A DNA stretch of 64,000 nucleotides from Campylobacter upsaliensis (GCF_900637395.1 NZ_LR134372.1:1302001-1366000), one strand, 5' to 3'. Positions 43,736 through 54,322 are shown, counted from the stretch's first letter. A program made the numbers and translations. Notes: a model not told the origin generated them from the letters alone.

Positions 43736-46291
43736 TTAATTAAACAAATTCACAGGAAGTTGTATAACATTTTTTATAAGATTAAAGGGTGTTTTAAGCG
43801 TATCAGCTAGAATTTGAGTTTGAAATTTAGGGTCATCAAGCGAACCATTGACTTTGATATTTGTGCTAATTTCTTGATTTTTCCCTAAAATCACATAATT
43901 TAAAATCGGCACTTTAGAGATGGTATCAGAAGCCGACTTTAAAGTCTTAAGCTCTAAATTTAAATCTAGACTATTAAGTCTCAAATTTGCACTTCCTAAG
44001 CCAAATAAATCCACACTATCGCCATTAAGATTAATCGCAGTGAAGCTAAGTAGGTCTTTTTTACGATTAAATAGCACTTTACCATCTTGTATATGAAGTC
44101 CTTTTTGATTAAAAGTTGGTGCCCTAAACATCACTAAAGACGGCACAGTATCTATAAAAGAAACCAGCTGATTAATCCCCTTTAAATCCCTAACATAAGT
44201 ATTTTTAACCCCAAATTCTCCCTCAAAAAACTCATCGCTACTTCCCTCAGCCTTGACATTAAAAACACCTTCTTTAAAGGCATTTTTTTGTAAAAAAGTG
44301 TTTAAAAATTCATCGCTCATATCATTTGCTATAAGGCTTAATCTTTCAGGAGATTTATGAAAAGAAATTTGCGTTTTGCCACTACTTGCACTAGCATTTA
44401 GCACAGCTTTATTTAAAGAGGCTTCCAAGCGTTCAAATGATAAAGTTTTATTCATATCTAAAAGAATAATGCCCACATTTGCTCCACCTATTTTAATATG
44501 ATATGGATTTGTCTCCAAAGCAAAGCTTTTTTCGCTTTCTCCCTTTTCGTAAAGATAAGTGAGATTTTTAAAATGCAATTCTTTTAAAGCTGGAGTGAAA
44601 GTCGCACTTATTAAGTTGCTTTTTGAACGCAGTGTTAAATTCCCTCCCAAACTTTGAATTTCGAAGCTGTCGCTAGTATAAGGCTCTTTTGCATTGATTA
44701 AAAAACGCTTCTCAAAACTCGCCTCATCAATGCTTACATTAAAATCATTAAAATTCCTACTCTTATAATGCAAACGCCTAATATCCCTTAATCCTAAACT
44801 TTTTGCTACACTCAAATAAGGCATAAAAATTTGTAAATTTTCTAAAGTTAGCTCTAGCCCTTCGCTAAAATTTAAATTTGCATTCCACGCGGGGATATAA
44901 AGCTTCACCGCTTCTTTATAATCTAGATTAAATTTCACATTTTGATTTCTCATATCAAAATAATCATCATAGTAAAGCCTTAAAAGCTCCGTGTCAAACA
45001 CGCCATTTTTTTGCTCTAAATCGATATTTGCTTTTAAATTTGCACTTAAAAAATCGTTACTAACTCCATTTGCATTGATATTTAATTGACCATTGTGAAA
45101 TTGCACTGAGGCGGAGTTGATATTAAAATTTGCCAAAGAAAGTGCGGCATTACTTAAGGTCAAATCGCCCTTATAAAAAGTTTTTGCATTTTCATTAAAG
45201 CCTATTTTTAATTCCACGCTTCCGCTTGTTTTGCCACTTTTTTGATAAAAAGGCAAAGAAAAATCATAATTTTTCAAAGCATTGGCTAATTTTTCATCAA
45301 AAACGACCGCCCCACTTTTAATCAAAAGGTAAATTCCTGCTTTTTTAGAATCCAGCAAATCATACAAATACACCTTACTTTCACTTAAATTTGCTCCGTT
45401 ATAACTTGCTTTTGCAAAATTTAAATCAAGCTTTTGTTTAGAAAAATTGATAGTAAGATTAGGGATAGTAATGGGCGTCATTTTCTCATCTAAACGCACC
45501 GATACATTTTTCGCAAAGCCCTTTGCCTTAAGTTCATCTAAATAATACTCTTTTTTGGAAAAATCTGCAAAACCCTCCAAAAAATCCAAATGATAAAATT
45601 CCGCCTTAGCTCTTTCAAAAAGCCATAGGTCAAGCTCCTTTGGAAGCTGAATTTGTTTTTTTATGTGTTTTGATAAAAGATTGATATTTTTAAGATTCAT
45701 ATCTTCAATTTTATAAGAAAGCTGCCCATTTTTAAAAGATAAAGTGGTATTAAAATCTAAAAAAGAAGAATCTGCCCTCGCTTTTAAATGATAAAATTCG
45801 CTTTTTGCATTGATATTTAAATCACCCGCTATATTAATGCCATATTCTTTTACGAAAAGCTTTTGAATTTGTGCCTTAAGCTCATCTTTTTCACGCTTTA
45901 AATCAAGCTTTAAAAAAAATAAATCTCCATCGACAAAAAATTCCTTACCATCAAAATAAATTTGCACCTTATGTTTGTCAAAAACGAGATTTTCTACATT
46001 TATCTCCTCAACAAAAGTATAAAGATATTTCAAATTCTTCGTAATTTTTAAAAGTTCTTTAGAGGCGAAATTTTGATTGTTTTTATTAGAATTTACAGAA
46101 AGATTATTTTCATTAATGATAATATTTTTTGCTCTCACTATTAATTTTTTATCCATTTTTATATATAATTGCTCCAATTTTAAAAAATCAAATTGGACAC
46201 TTGAGATGGAAATTCCGTTTTTAAGCACTAAAAATGCGATAAATATTAATCCTAAAATCCCTAATATAAAATATAAAATTTTCTTTTTCAT
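43736..46291 (-). CDS. AsmA/YhdP-like inner-membrane protein
   Basis: 851 residues. A single N-terminal membrane segment (ILYFILGILGLIFIAFLVL) is followed by a very long periplasmic part rich in alternating hydrophobic beta strands. The C-terminal region (LNLELKTLKSASDTISKVP and GSLDDPKFQTQI) fits the AsmA-like/DUF3971 family, whose members (AsmA, TamB, YhdP) are thought to move phospholipid between membranes. I chose ATG 46291; a TTG at 46297 would add two residues. Its 5' end overlaps the divergent mltG gene. Exact subfamily uncertain. Confidence 0.7.
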   Translation of the reverse strand: MKKKILYFILGILGLIFIAFLVLKNGISISSVQFDFLKLEQLYIKMDKKLIVRAKNIIINENNLSVNSNKNNQNFASKELLKITKNLKYLYTFVEEINVENLVFDKHKVQIYFDGKEFFVDGDLFFLKLDLKREKDELKAQIQKLFVKEYGINIAGDLNINAKSEFYHLKARADSSFLDFNTTLSFKNGQLSYKIEDMNLKNINLLSKHIKKQIQLPKELDLWLFERAKAEFYHLDFLEGFADFSKKEYYLDELKAKGFAKNVSVRLDEKMTPITIPNLTINFSKQKLDLNFAKASYNGANLSESKVYLYDLLDSKKAGIYLLIKSGAVVFDEKLANALKNYDFSLPFYQKSGKTSGSVELKIGFNENAKTFYKGDLTLSNAALSLANFNINSASVQFHNGQLNINANGVSNDFLSANLKANIDLEQKNGVFDTELLRLYYDDYFDMRNQNVKFNLDYKEAVKLYIPAWNANLNFSEGLELTLENLQIFMPYLSVAKSLGLRDIRRLHYKSRNFNDFNVSIDEASFEKRFLINAKEPYTSDSFEIQSLGGNLTLRSKSNLISATFTPALKELHFKNLTYLYEKGESEKSFALETNPYHIKIGGANVGIILLDMNKTLSFERLEASLNKAVLNASASSGKTQISFHKSPERLSLIANDMSDEFLNTFLQKNAFKEGVFNVKAEGSSDEFFEGEFGVKNTYVRDLKGINQLVSFIDTVPSLVMFRAPTFNQKGLHIQDGKVLFNRKKDLLSFTAINLNGDSVDLFGLGSANLRLNSLDLNLELKTLKSASDTISKVPILNYVILGKNQEISTNIKVNGSLDDPKFQTQILADTLKTPFNLIKNVIQLPVNLFN

Positions 46292-47201
46292 ACGCAACTT
46301 CTTTTTAATTTTTACTCTAGGGCTTGGGTTTTATCTTATCCAACCCTTGCCGAGCAATTCTGTCGTTCATATCCCTAAAGGCTCAGTAGGACAAATTATA
46401 ACACATTTAAGGCAAAATCATTACGAATTAAGTGCGATTGATAAATATGTCCTCTTTTTGCTAGGACATCCACAATCAGGCTGGATTAATATAGGCACAA
46501 AGCCCCTAAATAGAGCCGAATTTTTACACAAGCTTACCATTTCAAAGGCAGCCCTACAAATCCTCACTTTAATCCCGGGCGAAACTAGCGTAGTATTTTT
46601 AGATCTTGCCGCACAAAAATTAGATTTAAATAAAGAAAAACTTTTAGCCGAATTTAAAAAACAAGCCCCTTATGAAGAAGGCGTTTTTTACCCTGAAACT
46701 TACAAAATTCCAAAAGGCATTACAGAAGACTTACTTATACAAATTCTGCTTTCTTACGCACATAATCAGCATAAAAAAACGGCGGAAAAAATTTTTGGTG
46801 AATATAACGCTAAAAAATGGCATCAATACATCATCACCGCTTCAGTGATTCAAAAAGAAGCTGCAAGTGAAGAGGAAATGCCCGTAGTCGCTAGTGTGAT
46901 TTATAATAGACTTAAAATTGGCATGAAACTACAAATGGACGGGACTTTAAATTACGGCATTTATTCTCATGCTAAAATCACGCCCCAAAGAATAAGAGAG
47001 GATAATAGCCCTTATAATACTTACAAATTCGAAGGTCTGCCTAAGGAAGCCGTGTGCAATGTCTCTTTAGCGGCGATTCGTGCGGCGATTTTCCCACAAA
47101 AAACAAATTATTTATATTTTATGCGCGATAAAAAGACAAAAAAACACATCTTCACAACAAATTTAAATGATCATAATAAAGTCATCAAAGAACAAAGATA
47201 A
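46206..47201 (+). CDS. mltG: Endolytic murein transglycosylase MltG (YceG family)
   Basis: 331 residues from ATG 46206. One membrane segment at about 30-47 (FFLIFTLGLGFYLIQPLP), a LysM-like segment, then the catalytic YceG domain with the Glu in ASVIQKEAASEEEMP (near 218), ASVIYNRLKIGMKLQMDGT and SPYNTYKFEGLPKEAVCN. It cuts nascent glycan strands and sets their length. No start codon is available in frame after the divergent AsmA-like start, so ATG 46206 implies an 86-base overlap of 5' ends. Followed 3 bases later by an MFS gene. Confidence 0.88.
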   Translation: MEIPFLSTKNAININPKIPNIKYKIFFFIRNFFLIFTLGLGFYLIQPLPSNSVVHIPKGSVGQIITHLRQNHYELSAIDKYVLFLLGHPQSGWINIGTKPLNRAEFLHKLTISKAALQILTLIPGETSVVFLDLAAQKLDLNKEKLLAEFKKQAPYEEGVFYPETYKIPKGITEDLLIQILLSYAHNQHKKTAEKIFGEYNAKKWHQYIITASVIQKEAASEEEMPVVASVIYNRLKIGMKLQMDGTLNYGIYSHAKITPQRIREDNSPYNTYKFEGLPKEAVCNVSLAAIRAAIFPQKTNYLYFMRDKKTKKHIFTTNLNDHNKVIKEQR

Positions 47202-47204
47202 ATA

Positions 47205-48368
47205 ATGCAAAAAAAGATTTTTTGGCTTAATCTTTTCATCGTTATCATCATAGCCTTTAACCTCCGCTCTCCTATTACCTCAATAGGACCTGTGATTGAC
47301 ATTATCGCAAATTTTTACACACTTAATTCTACCTTTGCTGGTATTTTAACAGCTCTACCCCTCGTAGCCTTTGGGACCATTTCTTTTTTGGTTGGCTATT
47401 TTTCACCACTTAAGGCTATTATTGTCGCCTTACTTTTAATCATAATGGGAGAATTAATCCGCTCTTATTTTGGACTTTTGGGGCTTTTTAGCGGTATGTT
47501 TTTATTAGGCTGTGGTATAGCCTTTGCAAATGTTTTACTTCCTAGTTTCATTAAGGAAAAATTTCCCAATCAAATTTCCTCCTTAATGGGAATTTACAGC
47601 CTTGTTTTAAGCGTTTCCTCCATTTCTGGCATAGCCCTTGCAAGTCCGCTTTTAAAGCTTTTTGAAGTGCCTGAAGCTATGGCTTTTTGGCTTATTTTTG
47701 CTTTAATTGCTCTTTTTGCCTATTACCCACAAATGAAAAATGGCAGAATTAAACGCAAAAAAAGCAAAATTTCACTTAAAATCAAACTCCACACTCACAA
47801 AACCGCCTGGAAAATCACACTTTTTATGGGAATGCAAAGCTTCATAGCCTATGCTTTATTTTTTTGGTATGTGCTTTTCATCACGGAAAAAGGTTTTGAT
47901 AAAAATTTCGCTACTAATGCCGTTTTACTTGCTCAGCTCGTAGCTCTACCCGTTTCGCTTTTTGGACCCTTACTTTTAGGCAAACTTCCACTTAAATTTC
48001 ACACAAGCTATATTGCAAGCTTATGTGCTTTATATGTGGTGGCTCTTTTCATACTTTATGCCTTTGATAGTGCTTTTATGGTGCTTTTAAGTGCCTTTAT
48101 TATAGGAATTCCTTGGGGTGGAGTTTTTGGCATAGCCTTGCTTTTCATCGCACAAAAAAGTCAAAATGCTAAAATCGCCACCAAGCTTTCGGCTTTTGCT
48201 CAAGGATGTGGTTATTTAATCGCCGCACAAGCACCTTGGATTATAGGCTTATTGCGTGATATTTTTCATACTTTTTCTTGGGGAATTTTGCTTTTAGTTT
48301 TTGTAGGCATAGGTGTTAATATCTTTGGCTACCTTGCCTACAAAGCTGATAAAATAAGTTTTAAATAG
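47205..48368 (+). CDS. MFS transporter, CynX/NimT family
   Basis: 387 residues, about 12 hydrophobic helices. AFNLRSPITSIGPVIDII at helix 1 is the hallmark of the CynX/NimT (cyanate/2-nitroimidazole exporter) family. Substrate unknown. It follows mltG by three bases and its end overlaps the convergent aminopeptidase gene by eight. Confidence 0.8.
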   Translation: MQKKIFWLNLFIVIIIAFNLRSPITSIGPVIDIIANFYTLNSTFAGILTALPLVAFGTISFLVGYFSPLKAIIVALLLIIMGELIRSYFGLLGLFSGMFLLGCGIAFANVLLPSFIKEKFPNQISSLMGIYSLVLSVSSISGIALASPLLKLFEVPEAMAFWLIFALIALFAYYPQMKNGRIKRKKSKISLKIKLHTHKTAWKITLFMGMQSFIAYALFFWYVLFITEKGFDKNFATNAVLLAQLVALPVSLFGPLLLGKLPLKFHTSYIASLCALYVVALFILYAFDSAFMVLLSAFIIGIPWGGVFGIALLFIAQKSQNAKIATKLSAFAQGCGYLIAAQAPWIIGLLRDIFHTFSWGILLLVFVGIGVNIFGYLAYKADKISFK

Positions 48369-50142
48369 CTTTCGTCCTTGTCTCTAGCCATTTAAGTGCT
48401 TTAGGCTCATCTTGAAGGCGTGGAGCAAGCTTTTCTTTTACTTTTTGATGATAAGCATTAAGCCATTTTTTTTCTTTTTCGTCAAGTAAATTTACATCAA
48501 TGCAACTAAGCTCAAAAGGGCAAAGTGTAACAGGTTTAAAATATAAAAATTCACCATAGGCTGAGTTTTTAGGATTTTCTACCTTAGTATTAACAACTAA
48601 ATTTTCAAGTCTCACACCCCATTTTTCCGCCTTATAAATCCCCGGTTCTATGGAGGTAAGCATACCTTCTTTAGCCCTTGTTTTTTCAAGCACAGGAGCA
48701 AAGTATGAAAGCACTTGCGGACCCTCGTGAACATTTAAAAAATAGCCCACTCCGTGTCCTGTTCCGTGAATATAATCAAGCTGCTCCTCCCACAAAGGCT
48801 GCCTTGTAATAGCATCAAGTAAAGGCATAGCAATATTTTTAGGAAAAATTGCTCTAGAAATGGCAATATGTGCCTTTAAGACAAGAGTGTAATCGTGAAT
48901 TTGCTCCTCACACAAAACACCCACAGGCACAACCCTAGTAATGTCTGTCGTGCCATTTTTATACTGCCCCCCAGAATCGATAAGCAAAAAGCCGTCTCCC
49001 TCAATATCTAAGCAGTTTTGCCTCTCTGCTTTATAATGTGGAAAAGCACCATTGCCCTTAAAAGCTGCTATGGTCGCAAAGCTATTACTAATATAAAAAG
49101 GACTTTTAGCTCTAAATTCCGTAATGCGCGTATCTATATCGACTTCATTAATTTTTTGCTTTTGTTCTAAAGCCTCTTCAAGCCACGCAAAAAAACGACA
49201 CAAAGCCACGCCATCTTCTACCATCGCATCTTCTATGTGAGAAATTTCCCTTGCACCTTTAACCGCCTTTAAATGTGTGCTAGGATTAATCTCCTCTACA
49301 AGCTTAACGCTAGAATTTAAAGCTTCCACAAGTAAGGCTGTCATTCTAGTTGGCTCAATCAATAAGGTTGTATTTTCCAAGCTTTTTAACTCTTTAATGA
49401 CACTCTCATAAGCACAAATTAAAATTCCCTCACTCTTAAGCTCTTCTTTTAAAGCACTAGAAATTTTACCCTCATCGACAAAAAGCAAAGTTTCATTTTG
49501 TTTAATTAATAAATGACTTAAAAACACAGGATTATACTCTACATCCGCACCCCTTAAATTTGTAAGATAAGCAATATCATCAAGACTTGAGATGAGATGA
49601 TTTTCCGCTCCTAATTCACACATTTTTTGACGGACTAAAGCTATTTTTTCTTTAGCACTTAAGGCACAATATGCCTTTTCGTGAGCGTAAATTTGAGCCT
49701 TAGGTAAAGAGGGGCGATCACTCCACATTAAGGCGATTAAATCGCAATGCTTAAGTGTGCAAAAGTCCTCTAGCTCTTTCTTAAGAGCTAGATTAAGCAC
49801 GGCAAAATCACTGCCTAAAATTTGACCTTGTTTTAAATTTTTCTTAAGCCAATTTTGAAAAGTGTTTTCTTTATCTTGCTTTTGCAAAACTACACCACTT
49901 CCCTCAAGCTGCTTTTGTGCCTGAAGCCAATAACGCCCATCAACCCATAAATACGCTTCTTTTTGTGTGAAAACTAAAGTCCCCACAGAGCCTTGAAAGC
50001 CACTTAAATAATCCTTAACTTTATAATAATCACTTAAATACTCGCTCAAATGCGGATCAGCACTCACGACAAGATAGGCATCTAAGCCCTTTTCTTGCAT
50101 AGCTTCGCGTAATTTTCCTACCCTTTTTGCAAAGATATTCAT
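48361..50142 (-). CDS. pepP: Xaa-Pro aminopeptidase (M24B)
   Basis: 593 residues, the long three-domain form: two creatinase-like N-terminal domains and a C-terminal pita-bread domain with metal ligands in LLIDSGGQYKNGTTDITR (two Asp), HGTGHGVG (His), SIEPGIYK (Glu) and GVRLEN (Glu). Removes N-terminal residues before proline. Ten bases after a peptide transporter, so the pair imports and degrades proline-containing peptides, fitting an amino-acid-fuelled organism (Cj0653c equivalent). Confidence 0.92.
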   Translation of the reverse strand: MNIFAKRVGKLREAMQEKGLDAYLVVSADPHLSEYLSDYYKVKDYLSGFQGSVGTLVFTQKEAYLWVDGRYWLQAQKQLEGSGVVLQKQDKENTFQNWLKKNLKQGQILGSDFAVLNLALKKELEDFCTLKHCDLIALMWSDRPSLPKAQIYAHEKAYCALSAKEKIALVRQKMCELGAENHLISSLDDIAYLTNLRGADVEYNPVFLSHLLIKQNETLLFVDEGKISSALKEELKSEGILICAYESVIKELKSLENTTLLIEPTRMTALLVEALNSSVKLVEEINPSTHLKAVKGAREISHIEDAMVEDGVALCRFFAWLEEALEQKQKINEVDIDTRITEFRAKSPFYISNSFATIAAFKGNGAFPHYKAERQNCLDIEGDGFLLIDSGGQYKNGTTDITRVVPVGVLCEEQIHDYTLVLKAHIAISRAIFPKNIAMPLLDAITRQPLWEEQLDYIHGTGHGVGYFLNVHEGPQVLSYFAPVLEKTRAKEGMLTSIEPGIYKAEKWGVRLENLVVNTKVENPKNSAYGEFLYFKPVTLCPFELSCIDVNLLDEKEKKWLNAYHQKVKEKLAPRLQDEPKALKWLETRTKAI

Positions 50143-50152
50143 CTTTTTCCCT

Positions 50153-51706
50153 TTAATTTTCTAATTTTTTCACAAAATTTTTAAAAACTAAAAGCACCGC
50201 AGCCACAGCAAATAAAATCCACACACATTGATAAAATAAATCAGGTAAAGTTGCTAAATTTTCTTCATTAGCGTGTCCTCCTATAAGCCCCGCTAAAACA
50301 TTACCCACTGAAATGCTTACAAACCAAAGTCCCATAACTTGCGATTTTATAGCACCCGGAGCGATCTTAGTCATAATGGACAAGCCCACAGGAGAAAGAC
50401 AAAGCTCACCAAGCGTTAAAAACAAAAAGCTAGCCACAATCCACCAAGGAGAAGCTAAAATCGCACTTCCACTAGCCACAGCATTTGTAGCATTTTCTAC
50501 GCCACCATTATTTGAAATGATACTACCTGCCGCAAAAGCCATAATCAAAAAGCCCACTCCAGCACCGATCAAGCCCAAAGAGAATTTAGTCAAAGAAGAA
50601 AACTCACAATTTCTTTTTGCCAAAAAGACCCAAATGCCCCCAATTACAGGTGCTAAAAGAATAATAAAGAGTGCGTTGATAGATTGAAACCACACGGTTG
50701 GAATTTCATAGCCTAGAACCATTTTGTCAGTAAGTTTATCGGCGAAAAAATTGTAAGTTGTGTATTGTTGCTCAAAAACAGACCAAAACACAGCCGCCGC
50801 AAAAAATAATATAACAAAAAGAATCAAATTTTTCTTCTCATCTTTAGTCAAAGATGAAAGAAAAAATAGATAAAGAAAATAAAAACCCGCACACCATAAA
50901 ATTACCATAGTCATACTTTTTGCAATCGCAACAGGATTAAGATTGATAACGCCACTCACACTTAAGATAGCGATACCTACAAGAGCGATGAAAAACACCG
51001 CGATGAAATAAGGAGCGTTTTTATTATATTTTGTCGCCTTATCCCAAGCCTCGTCCATACCGACTTTTTCATCAAATTCTTTAAAATCAGGCACAGCTTT
51101 AAAGGCAAAAATCAAAAGTGCGATAAGCATACCAATGCCCCCCGCTCCAAAGCCCAAATGCCAGCCATATTGCGTTTGTAAAAAGCCCGTAACCAAAGGT
51201 GCTATAAAACCACCTATATTAATCCCCATATAAAAAATGGTAAAACCAGAATCGCGTCTAGGGTCTTTTTTATCATACATCATACCCACCATAACCGAAG
51301 AGCAGGTTTTAAAAAGTCCCGTGCCTATGACTATAAGCCCTAAGCCCACGAAAAATAAAGCTGTATTAAAATAAGAAAGCCCTATACTCAAATGTCCCAA
51401 AGCTATAACTACACAGCCTATAAAAACGGCTCTTTTCTGTCCTAAATAATTATCCGCTATCCAGCCACCCGGTAAAGCTGCTAAATAAATACAACCGCCA
51501 AAAATTCCAGCAATTGCCGAAGCCTCTTCCTTACTCATACCAAGTCCGCCACTAAGCAGGGTCGCTGTCATAAAAAGCACAAGTAAAGGACGAATTCCAT
51601 AAAAAGAAAATCTCTCCCAAAGTTCAGTTGCAGACAAAGCAAATAAAGGCTTAGGATGCCCTAAAAATGCTTTATCGAGTTTTTGTGTATTTTGTTCTTG
51701 TTTCAT
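50153..51706 (-). CDS. POT/PTR2-family di-/tripeptide:H+ symporter
   Basis: 517 residues, about 14 helices. ATELWERFSFYGIRPLLVLF carries the ExxER proton-coupling motif of the family; GGWIADNYLGQKRAVFIG and FYMGINIGGFIAPLVTGFLQ are PTR2 signatures. Intact here; the C. jejuni 11168 equivalent (Cj0654c) is, as I recall, disrupted. Operon with pepP. Start has AAGGAAG. Confidence 0.92.
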   Translation of the reverse strand: MKQEQNTQKLDKAFLGHPKPLFALSATELWERFSFYGIRPLLVLFMTATLLSGGLGMSKEEASAIAGIFGGCIYLAALPGGWIADNYLGQKRAVFIGCVVIALGHLSIGLSYFNTALFFVGLGLIVIGTGLFKTCSSVMVGMMYDKKDPRRDSGFTIFYMGINIGGFIAPLVTGFLQTQYGWHLGFGAGGIGMLIALLIFAFKAVPDFKEFDEKVGMDEAWDKATKYNKNAPYFIAVFFIALVGIAILSVSGVINLNPVAIAKSMTMVILWCAGFYFLYLFFLSSLTKDEKKNLILFVILFFAAAVFWSVFEQQYTTYNFFADKLTDKMVLGYEIPTVWFQSINALFIILLAPVIGGIWVFLAKRNCEFSSLTKFSLGLIGAGVGFLIMAFAAGSIISNNGGVENATNAVASGSAILASPWWIVASFLFLTLGELCLSPVGLSIMTKIAPGAIKSQVMGLWFVSISVGNVLAGLIGGHANEENLATLPDLFYQCVWILFAVAAVLLVFKNFVKKLEN

Positions 51707-51812
51707 ACCACTTCCTTTTATTATTCGATAATCATTTTAATTATAATAAAAAAATGTAGATTTTAGTAATATTTTAGATGAAATTATTTTAAGTTGTTAC
51801 GATTTTACATAT

Positions 51813-52367
51813 TTATTTTAAAGTGATTAATGTTAAATTTAAATGGAGGCTTAAACTTAGGGCTTTTGCATTTTGCAATTCTATACTTTCAAATTTGAAA
51901 GCAAAATTCGAATTCTCAAGCTCATAAATAAATAGCAAAAGTTTTAAAAAATCGCCACTCAACTCTAAATCTAAAAAATGTTTTTGCAATAATTTTTCAT
52001 CTTTATAAGTATTTTGCAGATGGTTAATCAATAAATGATGCTTCCTACTTAACAATTCTATAAAATCCAAATAATCCTCATAATTTTTACTAAAAAATGC
52101 AATTTTTCCAAGCCCCTCTTCAAGCTTTAAATTTTGCTCCTTAAGTTCTATTTTAAGGTTTTTTTCTATATTTTCTAAATGCTTAATTTGCGATTTTCTT
52201 TCCAATAAAGTCTCGCCATTTAGACCTATAATTTCCTCCAAAAATCTCCCAGAAAAACTCTCATATAACTTAAATGCCAAAAATATCCCTAAAAATCCTA
52301 GCAAAATAGCAAAAAGTATCTTTTCTCTTAAATTTAAATTTTCCAAAAATGCTACCAAACTACTCAT
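51813..52367 (-). CDS. GspM/PilO-like membrane protein
   Basis: 184 residues with one membrane helix near the N-terminus (REKILFAILLGFLGIFLAFKL), a Lys/Glu-rich coiled coil (about 50-90) and a small C-terminal beta-rich part. No sequence family recognised with certainty. Size, topology and pairing with the GspL-like gene upstream (8-base overlap) fit the PilO/GspM component of a type II secretion or competence machine. Confidence 0.5.
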   Translation of the reverse strand: MSSLVAFLENLNLREKILFAILLGFLGIFLAFKLYESFSGRFLEEIIGLNGETLLERKSQIKHLENIEKNLKIELKEQNLKLEEGLGKIAFFSKNYEDYLDFIELLSRKHHLLINHLQNTYKDEKLLQKHFLDLELSGDFLKLLLFIYELENSNFAFKFESIELQNAKALSLSLHLNLTLITLK

Positions 52368-53457
52368 TTTTTAACTCCAAAATGAGTTCCTTAGAATTTG
52401 CATTGATAATTTCAAACATATTGTTTTTTTCTATTTTTTCCAAAGCCTTTATATAATCATTTTCCGCGTTAAAAACCAGTCTAATGCTATCTTTTAAGCT
52501 TAACGAAGAAATTTTAAGTCCATTTTGATTAAGAAAGCTAAAAATTTCATAAAGCTTAAGACTTTTCGCTTCATCTTTTTTAAAGTGTATCGCTAAAGCC
52601 GCTAAAAGCTCTTCATTTTGTCTTAATAAAAGCGTATTGTTTTTATAAGTTCGATTCAAATCTTTTAAATTTTCCTCCAAAATGAAAAGATTCTCATTGA
52701 GTTTTTTTAAATCGGTTTTTAAATTTTCATTATTTTGTTTGGTGATTTTATTTTGAGTGTATTTAGGATAATCTTTCCAAAATAAAACGCCCAAAGTCCC
52801 TAAAAAACAAAAAGAAAATAATAAAAAAGCCAAAATAAAAGGCTTTAAATTCAATTCATTTTTTTTAATAAAATCTGTCTCATTAGAAAAATGACAAAGA
52901 GAGCAAAGCGTCTTTTGTGGCTCTTCTTTGAAAAAGCTCTCCACGCTTAAATGCCTATGATACCCACTAAGCCACACGCCAAAAGCGAATTTATCATTGA
53001 CGCTTAGCACTAAATCATTTTGCTCTAAAAGCTCTAAAATTCCATAATTTTGAAAGAAAAGATCCTTATTTTCTTTCAAATCTAAATCCCTCAAGCTAAA
53101 TTGCGGTAAATTTTTAAGCCCTGTAAAATAGCCATTTTTAAAATAACTTATAAAGCTTAATGTTTCTCCAAAAAATACAACGCAAAATTTTTTCTCTTTA
53201 ACCCACTTTGGATAAAGCATACTAAAGATAAGAGGCTGGGGATAAACGCTTTCTTTTTTGTCTAAATTTTTAATATGTGTTAAGAAAATATGAGCGTTTT
53301 CATTTTCCCTAAAAACACTCATTTGATATTCAAAAGCATTATTTAAATGAAGCTCCTCCACGACACTTTCAAACAATACATCATTTTCTAACCGCCCATT
53401 TTTCTTCGCATAAAAAAGCTTGTCAAACTCTATAAATTCACGCTTTTTATTCTTCAT
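52360..53457 (-). CDS. GspL/PilN-like bitopic membrane protein, competence candidate
   Basis: 365 residues: about 200 cytoplasmic residues, one membrane helix (about 206-227, [21 protein letters not shown]), a coiled coil (about 235-285) and a short periplasmic domain. That is the layout of GspL or a PilM-PilN fusion. In C. jejuni the gene before era (Cj0660c) is a membrane protein which I believe is the transformation protein CtsX, but the link is from memory. Overlaps era by 11 bases. CSLCHF includes CxxCH, but a heme site is unlikely on the cytoplasmic side. Confidence 0.55.
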   Translation of the reverse strand: MKNKKREFIEFDKLFYAKKNGRLENDVLFESVVEELHLNNAFEYQMSVFRENENAHIFLTHIKNLDKKESVYPQPLIFSMLYPKWVKEKKFCVVFFGETLSFISYFKNGYFTGLKNLPQFSLRDLDLKENKDLFFQNYGILELLEQNDLVLSVNDKFAFGVWLSGYHRHLSVESFFKEEPQKTLCSLCHFSNETDFIKKNELNLKPFILAFLLFSFCFLGTLGVLFWKDYPKYTQNKITKQNNENLKTDLKKLNENLFILEENLKDLNRTYKNNTLLLRQNEELLAALAIHFKKDEAKSLKLYEIFSFLNQNGLKISSLSLKDSIRLVFNAENDYIKALEKIEKNNMFEIINANSKELILELKNE

Positions 53458-54322
53458 ACTCTAGCATTTTTTTTAGAAAATTTTCATCTTTTTGCCAAGC
53501 CTTTTTTACCACAACAAAGAGTTTTAAAAGCACCTTTTTTTGCGTTAAATTTTCTATCTTAATCCTTGCTTTTTGCCCTATTCTTCTAAGAGTCGCTCCC
53601 TCTTTTCCTATAATCATTGCTTTGTGAGAATTTGTGTCGGTGATAATTTGTGCGTGGATAATAAGAAGATGTGGCTTTTCTTTTACATTTTGCATTAAAA
53701 TCTCACTACAATAAGGCAGCTCGTCGCTTAAATTTTCATACAAACTCTCTAAAATAAAATCTCTAAAAAGCTCTTTTTCGCTACTTGGCGTTAGAAATTC
53801 GCTATCATAAAAATGTGTGTGAGAAGGAAGAAGTTTTACAATTTCATCTAAAAGGGCTTTTTTATAACTTTTTTGCTTACAAGAATAAGGCAAAATAGCC
53901 TGAAAATCTCCGCTAAATTTCGCATATTCGCTTAATTTTTGAAGCACTTCCTCATTTTTAGCTAAATCGACCTTATTTAGCACGACAATGTGCGGAATTT
54001 GCGGCTTTAAAGCAAGGAATTTTTCATAATCACTTATTTCATCAAAAATACTCGCCACAAAAACGATGACATCACAATCTTTCATAGCCTTTAACGCACT
54101 TTGGATTAAAAGCTGATTAAAAGAAGTTTTGCTTTCGTGAAGACCGGGCGTATCGATGAAAATGAGCTGATTATCTCCTTGCATTACTATGGCTTTGATT
54201 TTGCGTCTTGTAGCGTTTTGTTTGTGAGAAACAAGGGCGATTTTTTCCTCAAGTAAGGAATTAATCAGTGTGCTTTTACCTGCATTTGTGCGACCTATGA
54301 GGCTTATAAAGCCACTTTTCAC
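53447..54322 (-). CDS. era: GTPase Era
   Basis: 291 residues. G1 GRTNAGKST (about 10-18; most Era proteins read GRPNVGKST), G3 DTPGLHE, G4 NKVD and a C-terminal KH domain with the GKEG motif ([14 protein letters not shown]). Needed for 16S rRNA 3'-end maturation and 30S assembly. Overlaps hslU by 4 bases in a tight rplI-hslV-hslU-era cluster as in C. jejuni. Confidence 0.96.
   Translation of the reverse strand: MKSGFISLIGRTNAGKSTLINSLLEEKIALVSHKQNATRRKIKAIVMQGDNQLIFIDTPGLHESKTSFNQLLIQSALKAMKDCDVIVFVASIFDEISDYEKFLALKPQIPHIVVLNKVDLAKNEEVLQKLSEYAKFSGDFQAILPYSCKQKSYKKALLDEIVKLLPSHTHFYDSEFLTPSSEKELFRDFILESLYENLSDELPYCSEILMQNVKEKPHLLIIHAQIITDTNSHKAMIIGKEGATLRRIGQKARIKIENLTQKKVLLKLFVVVKKAWQKDENFLKKMLEYEE

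Noticed and set aside
43499-43810. 103-residue open frame across the tRNA array
   Set aside because: It runs through Glu, Val and Asp tRNA genes and has no coding features.
51718-51745. Fur box upstream of the peptide transporter (GATAATCATTTTAATTATAAT)
   Set aside because: AT-rich sequence partly resembles the consensus, but the match is imperfect and there is no iron-related gene nearby.
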